Below, in pieces: positions 18,101-26,590 of a stretch of 64,000 nucleotides of DNA. This DNA is from Bradyrhizobium sp. URHD0069 (GTDB taxonomy: Bacteria > Pseudomonadota > Alphaproteobacteria > Rhizobiales > Xanthobacteraceae): contig NZ_JNIJ01000039.1 of the NCBI RefSeq assembly GCF_000701345.1, positions 1 through 64,000 on the forward strand, read 5' to 3'. The notes below the pieces were generated by a model. It was not told the origin of the DNA and did not search any database. It was given only the letters and a program-made list of their open reading frames with translations. Position 1 is the first letter of the stretch; every line of letters starts with the position of its first letter. The translations under genes were made by a program, and so were the position numbers.

Positions 18101-18532
18101 ATGTTCACGCGAAGAAGTGTGTTTTCGGCCCATGGCCGCGTCGCGGTAATGGCGACGATTGCGGCGGTGGCGCTGACGGCGGTCGAGCCATCGCCGGCTA
18201 GGGCCGAATCCGCCCCGTCAGGCAAAGGCCTGTCGGCGGCGGCAACCAGCGATGCCACGGACTTCAGCGCCCGCCGCAGGTACTACCGGGGCGGCGGCGG
18301 CGGTGCCGCTGCAGCCGCCGCTTTTGCCGGCATTGTCGGCACGGGCCTTGCGATCGCTGCGACCCAGAACCGCCGGGCCTATTATGACGACTATTATGGT
18401 TATTACGGCGGCGGACCGGCTTACTACGGCGGAGGTCCGTATTATTATGGCGGCGGACCGGCTTATTACGGCGGATATGGCTATCGGTCGGGCGTGCCTC
18501 GTTTCCACGGCCATCCGATCGCCGGCTGGTGA
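18101..18532 (+). CDS. Secreted Gly/Tyr-rich protein
   Basis: A 143-residue protein from ATG 18101 (GGAGG 8 nt upstream). A signal peptide ends at SPARA (about residue 34). After a short linker comes RRRYYRGGGGGAAAAAAFAG, one hydrophobic glycine/alanine-rich membrane-like segment (GIVGTGLAIAATQ), then a repeat-rich tail of YYGGGPAYYGGGPYYYGGGP units. Similar Gly/Tyr tails occur in small rhizobial surface proteins of unknown role. The coding repeat is at the DNA level too (GGCGGCGGACCGGCTTA twice). A strong hairpin follows the stop. Confidence 0.75.
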   Translation: MFTRRSVFSAHGRVAVMATIAAVALTAVEPSPARAESAPSGKGLSAAATSDATDFSARRRYYRGGGGGAAAAAAFAGIVGTGLAIAATQNRRAYYDDYYGYYGGGPAYYGGGPYYYGGGPAYYGGYGYRSGVPRFHGHPIAGW

Positions 18533-18554
18533 CCGCAACCTTCCGGACCGAATT

Positions 18555-18588
18555 AATTCGTCGGTCACCGTGGCCGACGAATTTCTTC
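18555..18588 (+). terminator. Intrinsic terminator-like hairpin
   Basis: AATTCGTCGG, loop TCACCGTGG, CCGACGAATT: a perfect 10-bp stem 22 nt after the Gly/Tyr-rich protein gene, followed by a pyrimidine-rich CTTCCT rather than a clean U-run. Confidence 0.6.
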
Positions 18589-18641
18589 CTGGCGAGCCGG
18601 CCGTTAACACGCTGGCCACGGGTTTCGACTAGTTTCAGGCG

Positions 18642-19043
18642 ATGAGTGATTCGCTCGACCGGCTTTACCAGGCGGTACTCGCGGCCAAGGATCTCGATCC
18701 GGCAATTTCGCGAACCGCACGGCTATTTCAGCGCGGGCCGGCCAAAATGGCCAAGAAACTGGCCGAGGAAGCCATCGAGGTCGTGATCGACGCGGTCAAT
18801 GGCAATTCCGACGCCGTGATCCGCGAAAGCGCCGATCTGCTCTATAATCTGACCGTTTTGTGGGCGTCTGCAGGGGTGCGGCCGGAGGACGTGTGGCGGG
18901 AAATGGAGCGGCGCGAGGATCTGCTCGGAATCGCCGAGAAGCTGCCGAAATCCACCATCAAAATGTCCAGGGTTTCGCCGCCTCGGATCGCGCGGCGACC
19001 AATTGTCGCGCTCGAAGGCCGCAGCCTGCGCAAGCGGCACTAG
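18642..19043 (+). CDS. hisE: Phosphoribosyl-ATP pyrophosphatase (HisE)
   Basis: A 133-residue MazG-fold hydrolase of histidine synthesis, converting PR-ATP to PR-AMP. DSLDRLYQAVLAAKDLDPAI, SRTARLFQRGPAKMAKKLAE, then EEAIEVVIDAVNGNSDAVIR and ESADLLYNLTVLWASAGVRP give the metal-binding ExxE...ExxD pattern. The first 100 residues match HisE; the last 30 (MSRVSPPRIARRPIVALEGR) are an extra basic tail. It is not next to other his genes here, while alphaproteobacterial hisE usually follows hisF, so it may be a displaced or second copy. Confidence 0.85.
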   Translation: MSDSLDRLYQAVLAAKDLDPAISRTARLFQRGPAKMAKKLAEEAIEVVIDAVNGNSDAVIRESADLLYNLTVLWASAGVRPEDVWREMERREDLLGIAEKLPKSTIKMSRVSPPRIARRPIVALEGRSLRKRH

Positions 19044-19087
19044 CGGCTCCTTAATTCCTCAATCGTTGGCATAGACAAATCCTCCGC

Positions 19088-19687
19088 ATGGTGGTTCATC
19101 GCGCCATGCTCAGACGGATTTATGATTGGTGTATTGACGCCGCGCACAAGCCATACGCGCTGTGGATCATGGGAGTGGTGTCGTTCGCGGAAAGCTCGTT
19201 CTTTCCGGTGCCACCGGATGTGATGCTGGTGCCGATGGCGCTGGCGCGTCCGGAGCGGGCGTGGCTGTACGCCTCGGTCTGCACGGCGACGTCAGTGCTG
19301 GGCGGCATTGTAGGCTACGCCATCGGCGCGCTGCTCTACGATTCCGTCGGACATTGGCTGATCGAATTGTATGGCTACGGCGACAAGGTCGAAGCCTTCC
19401 GCGCCGGCTACGCGGAATATGGCGCGTGGATCATTCTGCTGAAGGGGTTGACGCCGATCCCCTACAAGCTCGTCACCATCACCTCGGGATTCGCCAATTA
19501 CAATATCTGGCTGTTCATAGTCCTGTCGGTGATTGCGCGTGGCGGGCGCTTCTTCGTGGTCGCGATACTGCTCAACCGTTACGGCGACTGGATCCGGGTG
19601 AGGATCGAGAAACATCTGGGGCTATGGGTGGCGCTGGGAGCCGGCGTGCTTGTGCTGGGTTTTGTCGTCGCATTTCGAATGTTCTGA
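19088..19687 (+). CDS. DedA/YqaA-family membrane protein
   Basis: A 199-residue inner-membrane protein of the SNARE-associated/DedA superfamily, YqaA branch. ESSFFPVPPDVMLVPMALAR near residue 35 is the conserved re-entrant motif, followed by GGIVGYAIGALLYDSVGHWL and LLKGLTPIPYKLVTITSGFA with the family's Arg/Lys-Pro helix pair. Four to five membrane segments. DedA relatives act as lipid scramblases or affect membrane potential. The start is ATG 19088; ATG 19106 would give 193 residues and is equally plausible. Confidence 0.85.
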   Translation: MVVHRAMLRRIYDWCIDAAHKPYALWIMGVVSFAESSFFPVPPDVMLVPMALARPERAWLYASVCTATSVLGGIVGYAIGALLYDSVGHWLIELYGYGDKVEAFRAGYAEYGAWIILLKGLTPIPYKLVTITSGFANYNIWLFIVLSVIARGGRFFVVAILLNRYGDWIRVRIEKHLGLWVALGAGVLVLGFVVAFRMF

Positions 19688-19743
19688 AAGCTGAAGCCGT
19701 GAAGCGCTTTGCCCCTTCGCGGCTTCAGGTTACCCTCGACATC

Positions 19744-20328
19744 ATGCTTGATCGGCCCGGCGACCTCATCGCGCAGTCCAGCATGCACTTCGCGACCGCG
19801 ACCGCGACGATGTTGATGTTGATGATGGCCGCAGGCGCCGCGTGGCCGCAAGCGGCGCCGCCGCCATCCTCTCTCGGCGCTCAAACGCCGGCCGGGCAAG
19901 CAACACCTCAACAAGGCGAACCTGCATCGTCATCCCCGCCGGCGCGCGAAGAGAATCCCGGCCTGCTCAACGAAATGGGAAAGTTGTTCGAGAAATCTTT
20001 GTCGATCCTTCCGAGCCTGAAAAGCCCAAGTGAGGCCGTCGACGATTTCAACGCTCGCGCGAAAGCTGCGGGCGATGCCGTGTCGCGCCTGGCCAAGCCA
20101 TCCTCCATGGTGGCAGGGCGCACGATATGTCCCGTCTCAACCAACGGCGCGCCGGACTGCAAGGTCGGCGCCGATAAGCTTTGCCAGGCCAAAGGCTTCA
20201 AAGAGGGAAAAAGCCTGAACACGGATTCCACGGAAACCTGTTCGGCGAAAGTGTTGATCCCCGGCCGAGCCCGAAAGCCGGACGATTGCCGGACTGACAA
20301 TTACGTCACGAGTGCGCTGTGCCAGTAG
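19744..20328 (+). CDS. Hypothetical secreted protein with cysteine-rich end
   Basis: A 194-residue protein from ATG 19744, or 181 residues from ATG 19783, which better starts a signal peptide (MHFATATATMLMLMMAAGAA). A Pro/Ser/Gln-rich linker follows, then a helical segment (LFEKSLSILPSLKSPSEAVD, FNARAKAAGDAVSRLAKPSS) and a C-terminal domain with six cysteines (RTICPVSTNGAPDCKVGADK and later). Not recognised. It follows the DedA gene by 56 nt and is probably exported. Confidence 0.65.
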   Translation: MLDRPGDLIAQSSMHFATATATMLMLMMAAGAAWPQAAPPPSSLGAQTPAGQATPQQGEPASSSPPAREENPGLLNEMGKLFEKSLSILPSLKSPSEAVDDFNARAKAAGDAVSRLAKPSSMVAGRTICPVSTNGAPDCKVGADKLCQAKGFKEGKSLNTDSTETCSAKVLIPGRARKPDDCRTDNYVTSALCQ

Positions 20329-20448
20329 CGCCCACCCGGCCGATGCACGGATAGCGTGTCGTTAACGCGATTGCTTTCTTGGTATGATGTCTGGCATCTT
20401 TAAATCAGTGCATCGCGCTTCTCCCAATAAACAAAGAGGATTTGCCGA

Positions 20449-21417
20449 ATGTCCATGCCTGCCTTGTTCAAGGGCCGTTTGTCGATTCCCGCGATCGGTG
20501 CGCCGCTGTTCATCATTTCCGTGCCTGAGCTCGTGATCGCCCAGTGCAAGGCCGGTATCGTCGGATCGTTCCCGGCGCTGAACGCGCGCCCTCCCGCGCT
20601 GCTCGACGAGTGGCTGGTGCGGATCAAGGAGGAGCTCGCGGCGCACGACAGGGCGCATCCCGACCGGCCGTCGGCGCCGTTCGCGGTCAATCAGATTGTG
20701 CATCGATCGAACAACCGGCTCGAACAGGACCTCGCGGTTTGCGAGAAGCACAAAGTGCCTGTCATCATCACCTCGCTCGGCGCGCGCGAAGAACTCAATC
20801 AGGCCGCGCACAGCTGGGGCGGCATTGTTTTTCACGACGTGATCAACCAGAAATTTGCGCACAAGGCGATCGAGAAGGGCGCGGACGGCTTGATATTGGT
20901 ATCCGCCGGTGCGGGCGGCCATGCCGGCGAGATATCGCCCTTCGCATTCGTGGCGGAGACCCGGCAATGGTTCGATGGGCCGATCGCGCTGTCGGGTGCG
21001 ATCGCCAACGGCCGCGCGATCCGCGCGGTGCGGATGCTCGGCGCCGACTTCGCCTATATCGGCTCCGCGTTCATCGCCACCACGGAAGCCAATGCGGTGG
21101 AGGGCTATAAGCAGATGATCACCAGTTCGACCGCCGAAGATATCGTCTATTCGAATCTATTTACCGGCGTGCACGGCAATTACCTCAAGCCTTCGATCGT
21201 GGCTGCGGGCATGGATCCCGACAATCTACCGGAGTCCGATGTGTCGAAGATGAGCTTCGGTACCGATGCGTCGGGCGAGCGCGCCAAGCCGAAAGCCTGG
21301 AAAGAAATCTGGGGTAGCGGTCAGGGCGTCGGCAGCGTCGGCAAAATTTTGCCCGCCGCCGAGTTGATTGCGCGGTTCAAAAAAGAATACGACCAAGCTG
21401 TCGATCCGCCGCTGTGA
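20449..21417 (+). CDS. Nitronate monooxygenase (2-nitropropane dioxygenase family)
   Basis: A 322-residue FMN-dependent TIM-barrel enzyme that oxidises alkyl nitronates such as propionate-3-nitronate. IGAPLFIISVPELVIAQCKA starts the barrel. The FMN/catalytic block is ILVSAGAGGHAGEISPFAFV with the likely base His near residue 157, followed by IALSGAIANGRAIRAVRMLG and FAYIGSAFIATTEANA. Gene has GAGG 10 nt before the ATG. Related proteins include FabK-like enoyl reductases, but the GGHxGE block and length fit nitronate monooxygenase. Stand-alone. Confidence 0.87.
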   Translation: MSMPALFKGRLSIPAIGAPLFIISVPELVIAQCKAGIVGSFPALNARPPALLDEWLVRIKEELAAHDRAHPDRPSAPFAVNQIVHRSNNRLEQDLAVCEKHKVPVIITSLGAREELNQAAHSWGGIVFHDVINQKFAHKAIEKGADGLILVSAGAGGHAGEISPFAFVAETRQWFDGPIALSGAIANGRAIRAVRMLGADFAYIGSAFIATTEANAVEGYKQMITSSTAEDIVYSNLFTGVHGNYLKPSIVAAGMDPDNLPESDVSKMSFGTDASGERAKPKAWKEIWGSGQGVGSVGKILPAAELIARFKKEYDQAVDPPL

Positions 21418-21464
21418 TGCGGAGCATCAAGCGAACGCCTGCGCGCAGGCGATGACCTCGATGC

Positions 21465-23009
21465 TTATTCAAGTTCGATTGGCTGGAACCGCCCGTTTTC
21501 ATCCAGTGCCGTTCCCCATATTTTGTGCGAAGCCTGATGTTCGGCGCGGCCAAAACTGAGAGGGGTTCCAAGCCCCAGGTCGAGATTGCGCATGCTCTCC
21601 AGGTTGTCGATGAGCTTTTCGGTCTCGAGTTGCGGTCCAGCACGTTTAAGAGCCTGGATCAGGACGTTCGCCGAAACGTAGCCTTCAAGCGACACGTAAT
21701 CAGGCGCCTCTCCGGGAAAATATTTGGCAAGGGCATTCTTGTATTCGAGAACCACACTCGAATAGCCGGAAACCGCCGGGACCACTTGCGTGACGATTAC
21801 GCCGGTGGCATAGCGCGCTCCCAATAGCATCAACTCATCGGCAAGGGCGGTGCTGCCCACGAACGACACGTTGGTGTAAATCATCCCAGGATAGAGGTCG
21901 CGGGTCTTCTCGATGAACTTCGCGGCGGCCCGATAAGTCGACACCATGACCACCGCCTTGATCGGCGCCTTCTGTGCTTTCAATTGATTGACCGCTTCCT
22001 CCACATTCACGGTGTTTCGCTTGTAGTTGAGACGCAGAATCGCGCTGTCACTGGCGCCGAGCGCACGAAATGCCTTCGCGACACCGGCGAATCCCGAATC
22101 GCCGTATGCATCCTGCTGGGCGAAAACGGCGATCTGCCTGGGTTGCAGCCGCCGCATTTTTACCAGGTAGCGCACCGCGGCGTCGGTTTCCTCCGCGTAG
22201 CTCGCACGATAGTTGAATACATAGCGATCGGGAGGGTCATGGCGGAGCACGTTTGCGCCCGTGAAGGCGCCGAAGAACAACAGCTTTCGCTCGAGTGCGT
22301 ATGGCAACGCAACGACCGCGGTGGGGGTTCCTACATTTCCAATGATGCCGAATACCTGGTCTTTCTCGTACAGCTGTTTCATGGCCTCGGCGGTTCGCGT
22401 CGGTTCATAACCGTCATCAGCCGCGATGAGCCGGAGCATCCGGCCATCGACGCCCCCAGCGTCGTTGACCCGGTTGAAAGCGGTATCGATCCCGAGCTTC
22501 ATCTGGCGCCCCAGCTCCCTTGCAGCGCCGGAAAAGGGTGCCGCGATTCCGAACCGGATTTCTCGATCGCTTACGCCGCGGGTCGAGGTGCTGACGGCTG
22601 GTGCTGTGGGGGCGGTGGCAGCGGCGGCGGAAGACGGTGCAATTGCAGCGGCCAAACTTGGCGCGGCGATCGACCGTTCGAGATCAGCGAGCTGGCGGTC
22701 TGCTAGTCTGCAATCAATCCTTCCTGTTGTCACAGCGCCACGGCCCTCCGCGACACTGCGATCGAGCAGCTGTGTAAGGTCGTCACGTTCGGCCTCGTTG
22801 GACGAGGCTTCCTTGATTACAGCCGCGAATTTGTCGACGATAACCCGAATGCGAGGCCGCGCGATGTCCCCGCAGGCCAACGCTGAACCAACGATCGGTC
22901 CGACGCGGCCTGCAAGGTCGCGTACAACATCCGTCCTGTTACCAGGCGCAGCGCCTGCAGCGCTTGCAAGCAAGACACTAAATAGAAACGTCATCCAACG
23001 AGGAGTCAT
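21465..23009 (-). CDS. Branched-chain-type ABC substrate-binding protein with extra N-terminal domain
   Basis: A 514-residue periplasmic protein. Residues 1-20 are a signal peptide. Residues 25-110 form a helical domain with two cysteines (SALACGDIARPRIRVIVDKF, VTTGRIDCRLADRQLADLER) not found in usual binding proteins. Residues 112-142 are an Ala/Pro/Thr linker. From about 145 the Peripla_BP_6 fold follows: SDREIRFGIAAPFSGAAREL, DGRMLRLIAADDGYEPTRTA, VFGIIGNVGTPTAVVALPYA, AVFAQQDAYGDSGFAGVAKA. No permease or ATPase genes are near. It lies 82 nt after a one-TM protein gene on the same strand, so the pair may form a sensing unit rather than a transporter. Confidence 0.82.
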   Translation of the reverse strand: MTPRWMTFLFSVLLASAAGAAPGNRTDVVRDLAGRVGPIVGSALACGDIARPRIRVIVDKFAAVIKEASSNEAERDDLTQLLDRSVAEGRGAVTTGRIDCRLADRQLADLERSIAAPSLAAAIAPSSAAAATAPTAPAVSTSTRGVSDREIRFGIAAPFSGAARELGRQMKLGIDTAFNRVNDAGGVDGRMLRLIAADDGYEPTRTAEAMKQLYEKDQVFGIIGNVGTPTAVVALPYALERKLLFFGAFTGANVLRHDPPDRYVFNYRASYAEETDAAVRYLVKMRRLQPRQIAVFAQQDAYGDSGFAGVAKAFRALGASDSAILRLNYKRNTVNVEEAVNQLKAQKAPIKAVVMVSTYRAAAKFIEKTRDLYPGMIYTNVSFVGSTALADELMLLGARYATGVIVTQVVPAVSGYSSVVLEYKNALAKYFPGEAPDYVSLEGYVSANVLIQALKRAGPQLETEKLIDNLESMRNLDLGLGTPLSFGRAEHQASHKIWGTALDENGRFQPIELE

Positions 23010-23091
23010 CGCAGACTCCGCACCAAGGACGTGTTGGACTCATGACTAGGCAGCGTCGTCGCTTCACCGCGCGTTTGATTGATCGGTTCCA

Positions 23092-23691
23092 CTATTGAGG
23101 TGCTCCGGTTGAGCCAGGTTTTTGGCGCCATTGCATAAATTGTTGAAGCAGCGTTTCTGACTGCTCGTGCGTAATGGCCGGCGGGCTGCTCCGGGTTGAC
23201 GCCAGGATTGTCTGAAACTCGGAAAGAGCGGGTTTCGAGTCGTCGTCTCTCCGAGATGGCTGATAGAGAGCGGTTCTTATCGATTGTAATATCCCGGAGA
23301 AGGATGAAGCACCGCCCTCCGGTTGCCGGGCATAATCTCGCGCAGCAGGGACCATGATGACGAAGAACAGCGCCACCAGGGCTGAAACGCCGACGGCTGC
23401 TGCGAAGCGACCACCGACGTTAATTAACGCCGTTCGCCGATCCAGTTCACGCACAAACCCCGGAGGTTCGTAAATGACCTCAGGGTCGAGCGGGCGCCGC
23501 AGAGCCTCGGGAACCGCTTCCTCACGCAAACCGTCGAAGGGAGATGAAGAGGAAACGGGCCCTCTGGGGCGCTCGGAATTTGTTTCGCTCGAAGGGGATA
23601 ATCGAAACGCCGCCCTTTCCCGCAACCAGCGCGGCGCATAATACATAGGATCGTTGGGATTGAGATCGCCCTGCTCATTGTAGGTACTCAT
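23092..23691 (-). CDS. Hypothetical single-TM protein
   Basis: A 199-residue protein from ATG 23691 (GAGGA 8 nt upstream). The N-terminal 95 residues are soluble and charged (NDPMYYAPRWLRERAAFRLS, EVIYEPPGFVRELDRRTALI); residues about 96-118 form one membrane helix (AAAVGVSALVALFFVIMVPA); the rest (80 residues) would be periplasmic and ends HEQSETLLQQFMQWRQKPGS. N-in topology is expected. Family not recognised. It precedes the extended substrate-binding protein gene on the same strand, probably as an operon. Confidence 0.65.
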   Translation of the reverse strand: MSTYNEQGDLNPNDPMYYAPRWLRERAAFRLSPSSETNSERPRGPVSSSSPFDGLREEAVPEALRRPLDPEVIYEPPGFVRELDRRTALINVGGRFAAAVGVSALVALFFVIMVPAARDYARQPEGGASSFSGILQSIRTALYQPSRRDDDSKPALSEFQTILASTRSSPPAITHEQSETLLQQFMQWRQKPGSTGAPQ

Positions 23692-23697
23692 ACACAA

Positions 23698-24290
23698 ATC
23701 CTCATAATAATTGGCTGTTGGCGACCGGTCGCACGGAAAAATCCGTCAACCGATCCGAACGAATGCAAATTTGGTCGGAAAAATTTGAATCACATCGCCG
23801 GATGCCAAAGGCGCACCGTGCGTCGCAATTCGCGTCAGCCAGCGAGATACAATCTCGAAACCGCACCACCCCCTGCCTGGTCTTCTTGGAAATTGTCCGC
23901 CGTGGCAGCGGAAACAACTCCAGCTCTCGGCCGCGAGATCACCGGGATGTGATGGAACCCGGCCAAGACATTATTAAGTCCGAACCTCGACCAAATCAGG
24001 GCTAGTTTTTGTCGATCAACATCGTCGGTGCGATGTTTGATGCCTAGCCCCATCGCTGTGCACCGGGCTATGACGGGCTATTTCCGCAACGCAGTGCCGG
24101 CCACTAACTCGACAAAATAATCTCAGGGTTTCGAATTGCCGTATCGCAATGTCGAAGCCTGAGCGCACAAAATCTTCATTCAAGGAGATCCAACCGGCCG
24201 TTGCGCAGCCAAATAGCGTCTTGCGTTAATCAACCGTTAACCCAGACCGCCGATCTTTAACTATTCAATAAGAAAGGTGAGTCGACCACA
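23698..24290. other. Intergenic region before minC
   Basis: A 593-bp gap with no credible gene. It is less GC-rich than its flanks. The only feature I can support is the CtrA-type box at 24226-24240; divergent promoters for the one-TM protein gene (left) and minCDE (right) must lie here. Confidence 0.6.
24226..24240 (+). promoter_or_regulatory. CtrA-type binding box upstream of minCDE
   Basis: TTAA-TCAACCG-TTAA followed by C: an exact match to the TTAA-N7-TTAA(C) consensus of the alphaproteobacterial cell-cycle regulator CtrA. It ends 50 nt before the minC ATG, a usual promoter position. CtrA control of min genes is reported in Sinorhizobium; here binding is inferred from the match. Confidence 0.65.
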
Positions 24291-24992
24291 ATGGACGCAT
24301 CTGCGGCGCCAACACGTCAGCTGGTTCGAATGCGGGGCCGCTCTTACGTTGCGTTTGTATTTAGCCCCGTCGTTCCGATCGCAGGCTGGCTTGAAGAAAT
24401 AGACGAAATGCTCTCCCGGTCGCCCGGCTTTTTTGTCGGCAAGCCGGTGGTGCTGGATCTGTCTGCGGTGGACCTGAGCCAATCCGGTATCGGACACCTC
24501 GTCGCAAGCCTTGAACAACGAGATATTCGCGTCCTTGGCATCGAGGGTGTGGACGCCGCTCACCTCACCACGAGCATGCCGCCTTTGCTGACGGGCGGAC
24601 GCCCTTGTGTGCTCGCGCAGGTTGAGCCGCAAAAGAAGGCTGAAGCCAAATCAACACCAAAACCAGCGTCTCTGCTGCTCGACAGCCCGGTGCGCTCCGG
24701 TCAATCGGTCTTTTTTGCTGAAGGCGATGTGACCGTGCTGGGTTCGGTCGGTTCCGGTGCCGAGATTGTCGCCGGGGGGTCTATCCACGTCTACGGAACG
24801 CTCCGCGGCCGTGCGATGGCGGGCGTCAACGGCAATGCAGCCGCGCGGATTTTTTGTCAGAAAATCGAGGCCGAGCTCCTGGCAATCGACGGCTACTACC
24901 AGACTGCTGAAGACATCAGCGACGGCCTACGCAATCGGCCCGCTCAGGCGTGGCTCGACGGCAATATCATGAAAATTACACCACTGAATTAA
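24291..24992 (+). CDS. minC: Septum site-determining protein MinC
   Basis: A 233-residue inhibitor of FtsZ ring assembly that acts at the cell poles with MinD. The N-terminal domain (residues 1-105) includes VRMRGRSYVAFVFSPVVPIA; a variable linker (KKAEAKSTPKPASLLL) follows; the C-terminal beta-helix holds the MinD-binding part: PVRSGQSVFFAEGDVTVLGS, GSGAEIVAGGSIHVYGTLRG, RAMAGVNGNAAARIFCQKIE and ELLAIDGYYQTAEDI. First gene of minCDE, 20 nt before minD, behind a CtrA box. Confidence 0.95.
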   Translation: MDASAAPTRQLVRMRGRSYVAFVFSPVVPIAGWLEEIDEMLSRSPGFFVGKPVVLDLSAVDLSQSGIGHLVASLEQRDIRVLGIEGVDAAHLTTSMPPLLTGGRPCVLAQVEPQKKAEAKSTPKPASLLLDSPVRSGQSVFFAEGDVTVLGSVGSGAEIVAGGSIHVYGTLRGRAMAGVNGNAAARIFCQKIEAELLAIDGYYQTAEDISDGLRNRPAQAWLDGNIMKITPLN

Positions 24993-25012
24993 TCGGCAAA
25001 GGAGGTAAGGAA

Positions 25013-25831
25013 ATGGCCAAAGTCTTGGTGGTGACGTCCGGAAAAGGGGGCGTTGGAAAGACCACTTCCACAGCCGCGCTCGGCGCGGCGCTCGCGCAGA
25101 TGGGCGAAAAAGTGGTTGTCATCGACTTCGACGTCGGCCTGCGCAACCTCGATCTGGTCATGGGGGCGGAACGACGGGTTGTGTTCGACCTCATCAACGT
25201 GGTGCAGGGCGTTGCAAAGCTCTCGCAAGCTCTCATTCGCGACAAGCGGTTGGAGAATTTGTGGCTGCTTCCCGCATCCCAGACCAGGGACAAGGATGCC
25301 CTGACGGACGAGGGTGTCGGAAAAATTATCGCCGATCTGCGGACCAATTTTGACTGGATCCTTTGCGACAGCCCGGCGGGCATCGAGCGGGGCGCGACCC
25401 TTGCGATGCGCTATGCGGACGAGGCTGTCATCGTCACTAATCCCGAAGTCTCCTCGGTGCGCGACTCCGACCGCATCATTGGAATGCTCGACTCAAAGAC
25501 CGTGAGGGCGGAGAGGGGCGAGCGGGTAGAGAAGCATGTGCTGATCACCCGATATGACTCGGCGCGCGCAGCACGGGGGGAAATGCTCAGCATCGAGGAT
25601 ATCCTTGAAATCCTTGCGACGCCGCTGCTCGGCATCATTCCTGAGAGCCAGGACGTTCTGCGGGCGTCGAACGTCGGATCACCGGTCACTCTGAACAACG
25701 CCGACAGCGCCCCGGCCCGCGCCTACATGGACGCGGTGCGTCGTCTGATGGGTGAAACTGTCACCATGATGGTGCCGCCGGTCGAACGCAAAAGCTTCAT
25801 GAACCGGTTACTACGACGGAGGGCTGCATGA
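25013..25831 (+). CDS. minD: Septum site-determining ATPase MinD
   Basis: A 272-residue ParA/MinD-type ATPase that recruits MinC to the membrane and oscillates under MinE control. The deviant Walker A is VVTSGKGGVGKTTSTAALGA at the N-terminus, with switch I DFDVGLRNLDLVMGAERR and the Walker B region ILCDSPAGIERGA. The C-terminal amphipathic membrane-targeting helix is VERKSFMNRLLRRRAA. The ATG at 25013 follows AAAGGAGGT by 6 nt; a longer frame from 24950 overlaps minC and is not used. Overlaps minE by 4 nt (ATGA). Confidence 0.96.
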   Translation: MAKVLVVTSGKGGVGKTTSTAALGAALAQMGEKVVVIDFDVGLRNLDLVMGAERRVVFDLINVVQGVAKLSQALIRDKRLENLWLLPASQTRDKDALTDEGVGKIIADLRTNFDWILCDSPAGIERGATLAMRYADEAVIVTNPEVSSVRDSDRIIGMLDSKTVRAERGERVEKHVLITRYDSARAARGEMLSIEDILEILATPLLGIIPESQDVLRASNVGSPVTLNNADSAPARAYMDAVRRLMGETVTMMVPPVERKSFMNRLLRRRAA

Positions 25832-26106
25832 TGAATCTGCTGCGGCTGATAGGTGGCCGTGCTGCTTCCGCGCCTGTTGCACGGGAACGGTTGCAGATAC
25901 TTTTGGCGCATGAACGCGGCTTGCGCGGCCAGCCTGAATTGTTGGGACTGCTGCGGGCAGAGATTCTTGCCGTGGTCTCAAAGCATGTCGTGCTTGATCC
26001 GGAAAAAGTCATCGTCAGGATGGAGCGGGGCAAACATGTATCGACGCTTGAAGTCGATATTGAAGTGCCCAACGGCTTTGAAAGATCGCTCGCGGCTGCG
26101 GTTTGA
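25828..26106 (+). CDS. minE: Cell division topological specificity factor MinE
   Basis: A 92-residue protein that stimulates MinD ATPase and restricts division inhibition to the poles. The N-terminal membrane/MinD-contact helix is ARERLQILLAHERG (near residues 17-32), followed by PELLGLLRAEILAVVSKHVV and the topological-specificity beta strand KVIVRMERGKHVSTLEVDIE. Starts within the minD stop region (ATGA overlap), so translation is coupled. Usual family length. Confidence 0.95.
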   Translation: MMNLLRLIGGRAASAPVARERLQILLAHERGLRGQPELLGLLRAEILAVVSKHVVLDPEKVIVRMERGKHVSTLEVDIEVPNGFERSLAAAV

Positions 26107-26590
26107 TGGACGTCATCTAACGGATGGACGGCAATCGCGTCGTCACGAGTCCCGATGCCGCCGGACCATGGGATGCCCCTATGCAGCACGGCTCGGGCGC
26201 GTCCGATCAGAATTGCGCGCGTAACGATCGACCGGATGCGTCCGGGTGCGTCGCGAAGAGGCGCGCGAGAAAAACGCCCCGCGCGCTGGCGCGATATCTG
26301 GAGCGCGGGGCATTCACCTCTGGTGTGACCGAGGTGCTTTCGGTCGATCAGCTCGTGGCGCACGCGTTGCGGAGTACCGCGCCGCCGACGTCCGCATCCG
26401 ATGGCTCGGTCCGGTTCGCGGCCACACTTGGTTGGGTCGGATCTCGCCAGAGGCGACGGCGCGCAATCGCGGCCGGCGGTTCCTGCCTTAACGCGCCATT
26501 AACCAATCCCGCCCCAAAAATCATCCTCAAAGGCCGTTCACCGCTGCCGGGGCGGTCGCGCCAGAAACTGCCGCTCGAAGGGGATGCGAG
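26107..26590. other. Intergenic region after minE
   Basis: 484 bp in which open frames exist on both strands but none has a ribosome binding site or a recognisable protein. A CtrA-type box at 26488-26502 marks the promoter of the next gene. Confidence 0.5.
26488..26502 (+). promoter_or_regulatory. CtrA-type binding box upstream of 87-aa gene
   Basis: TTAA-CGCGCCA-TTAA followed by CC: an exact TTAA-N7-TTAA match, 88 nt before the ATG of the gene at 26591. Found only by motif; binding is inferred. Confidence 0.55.
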
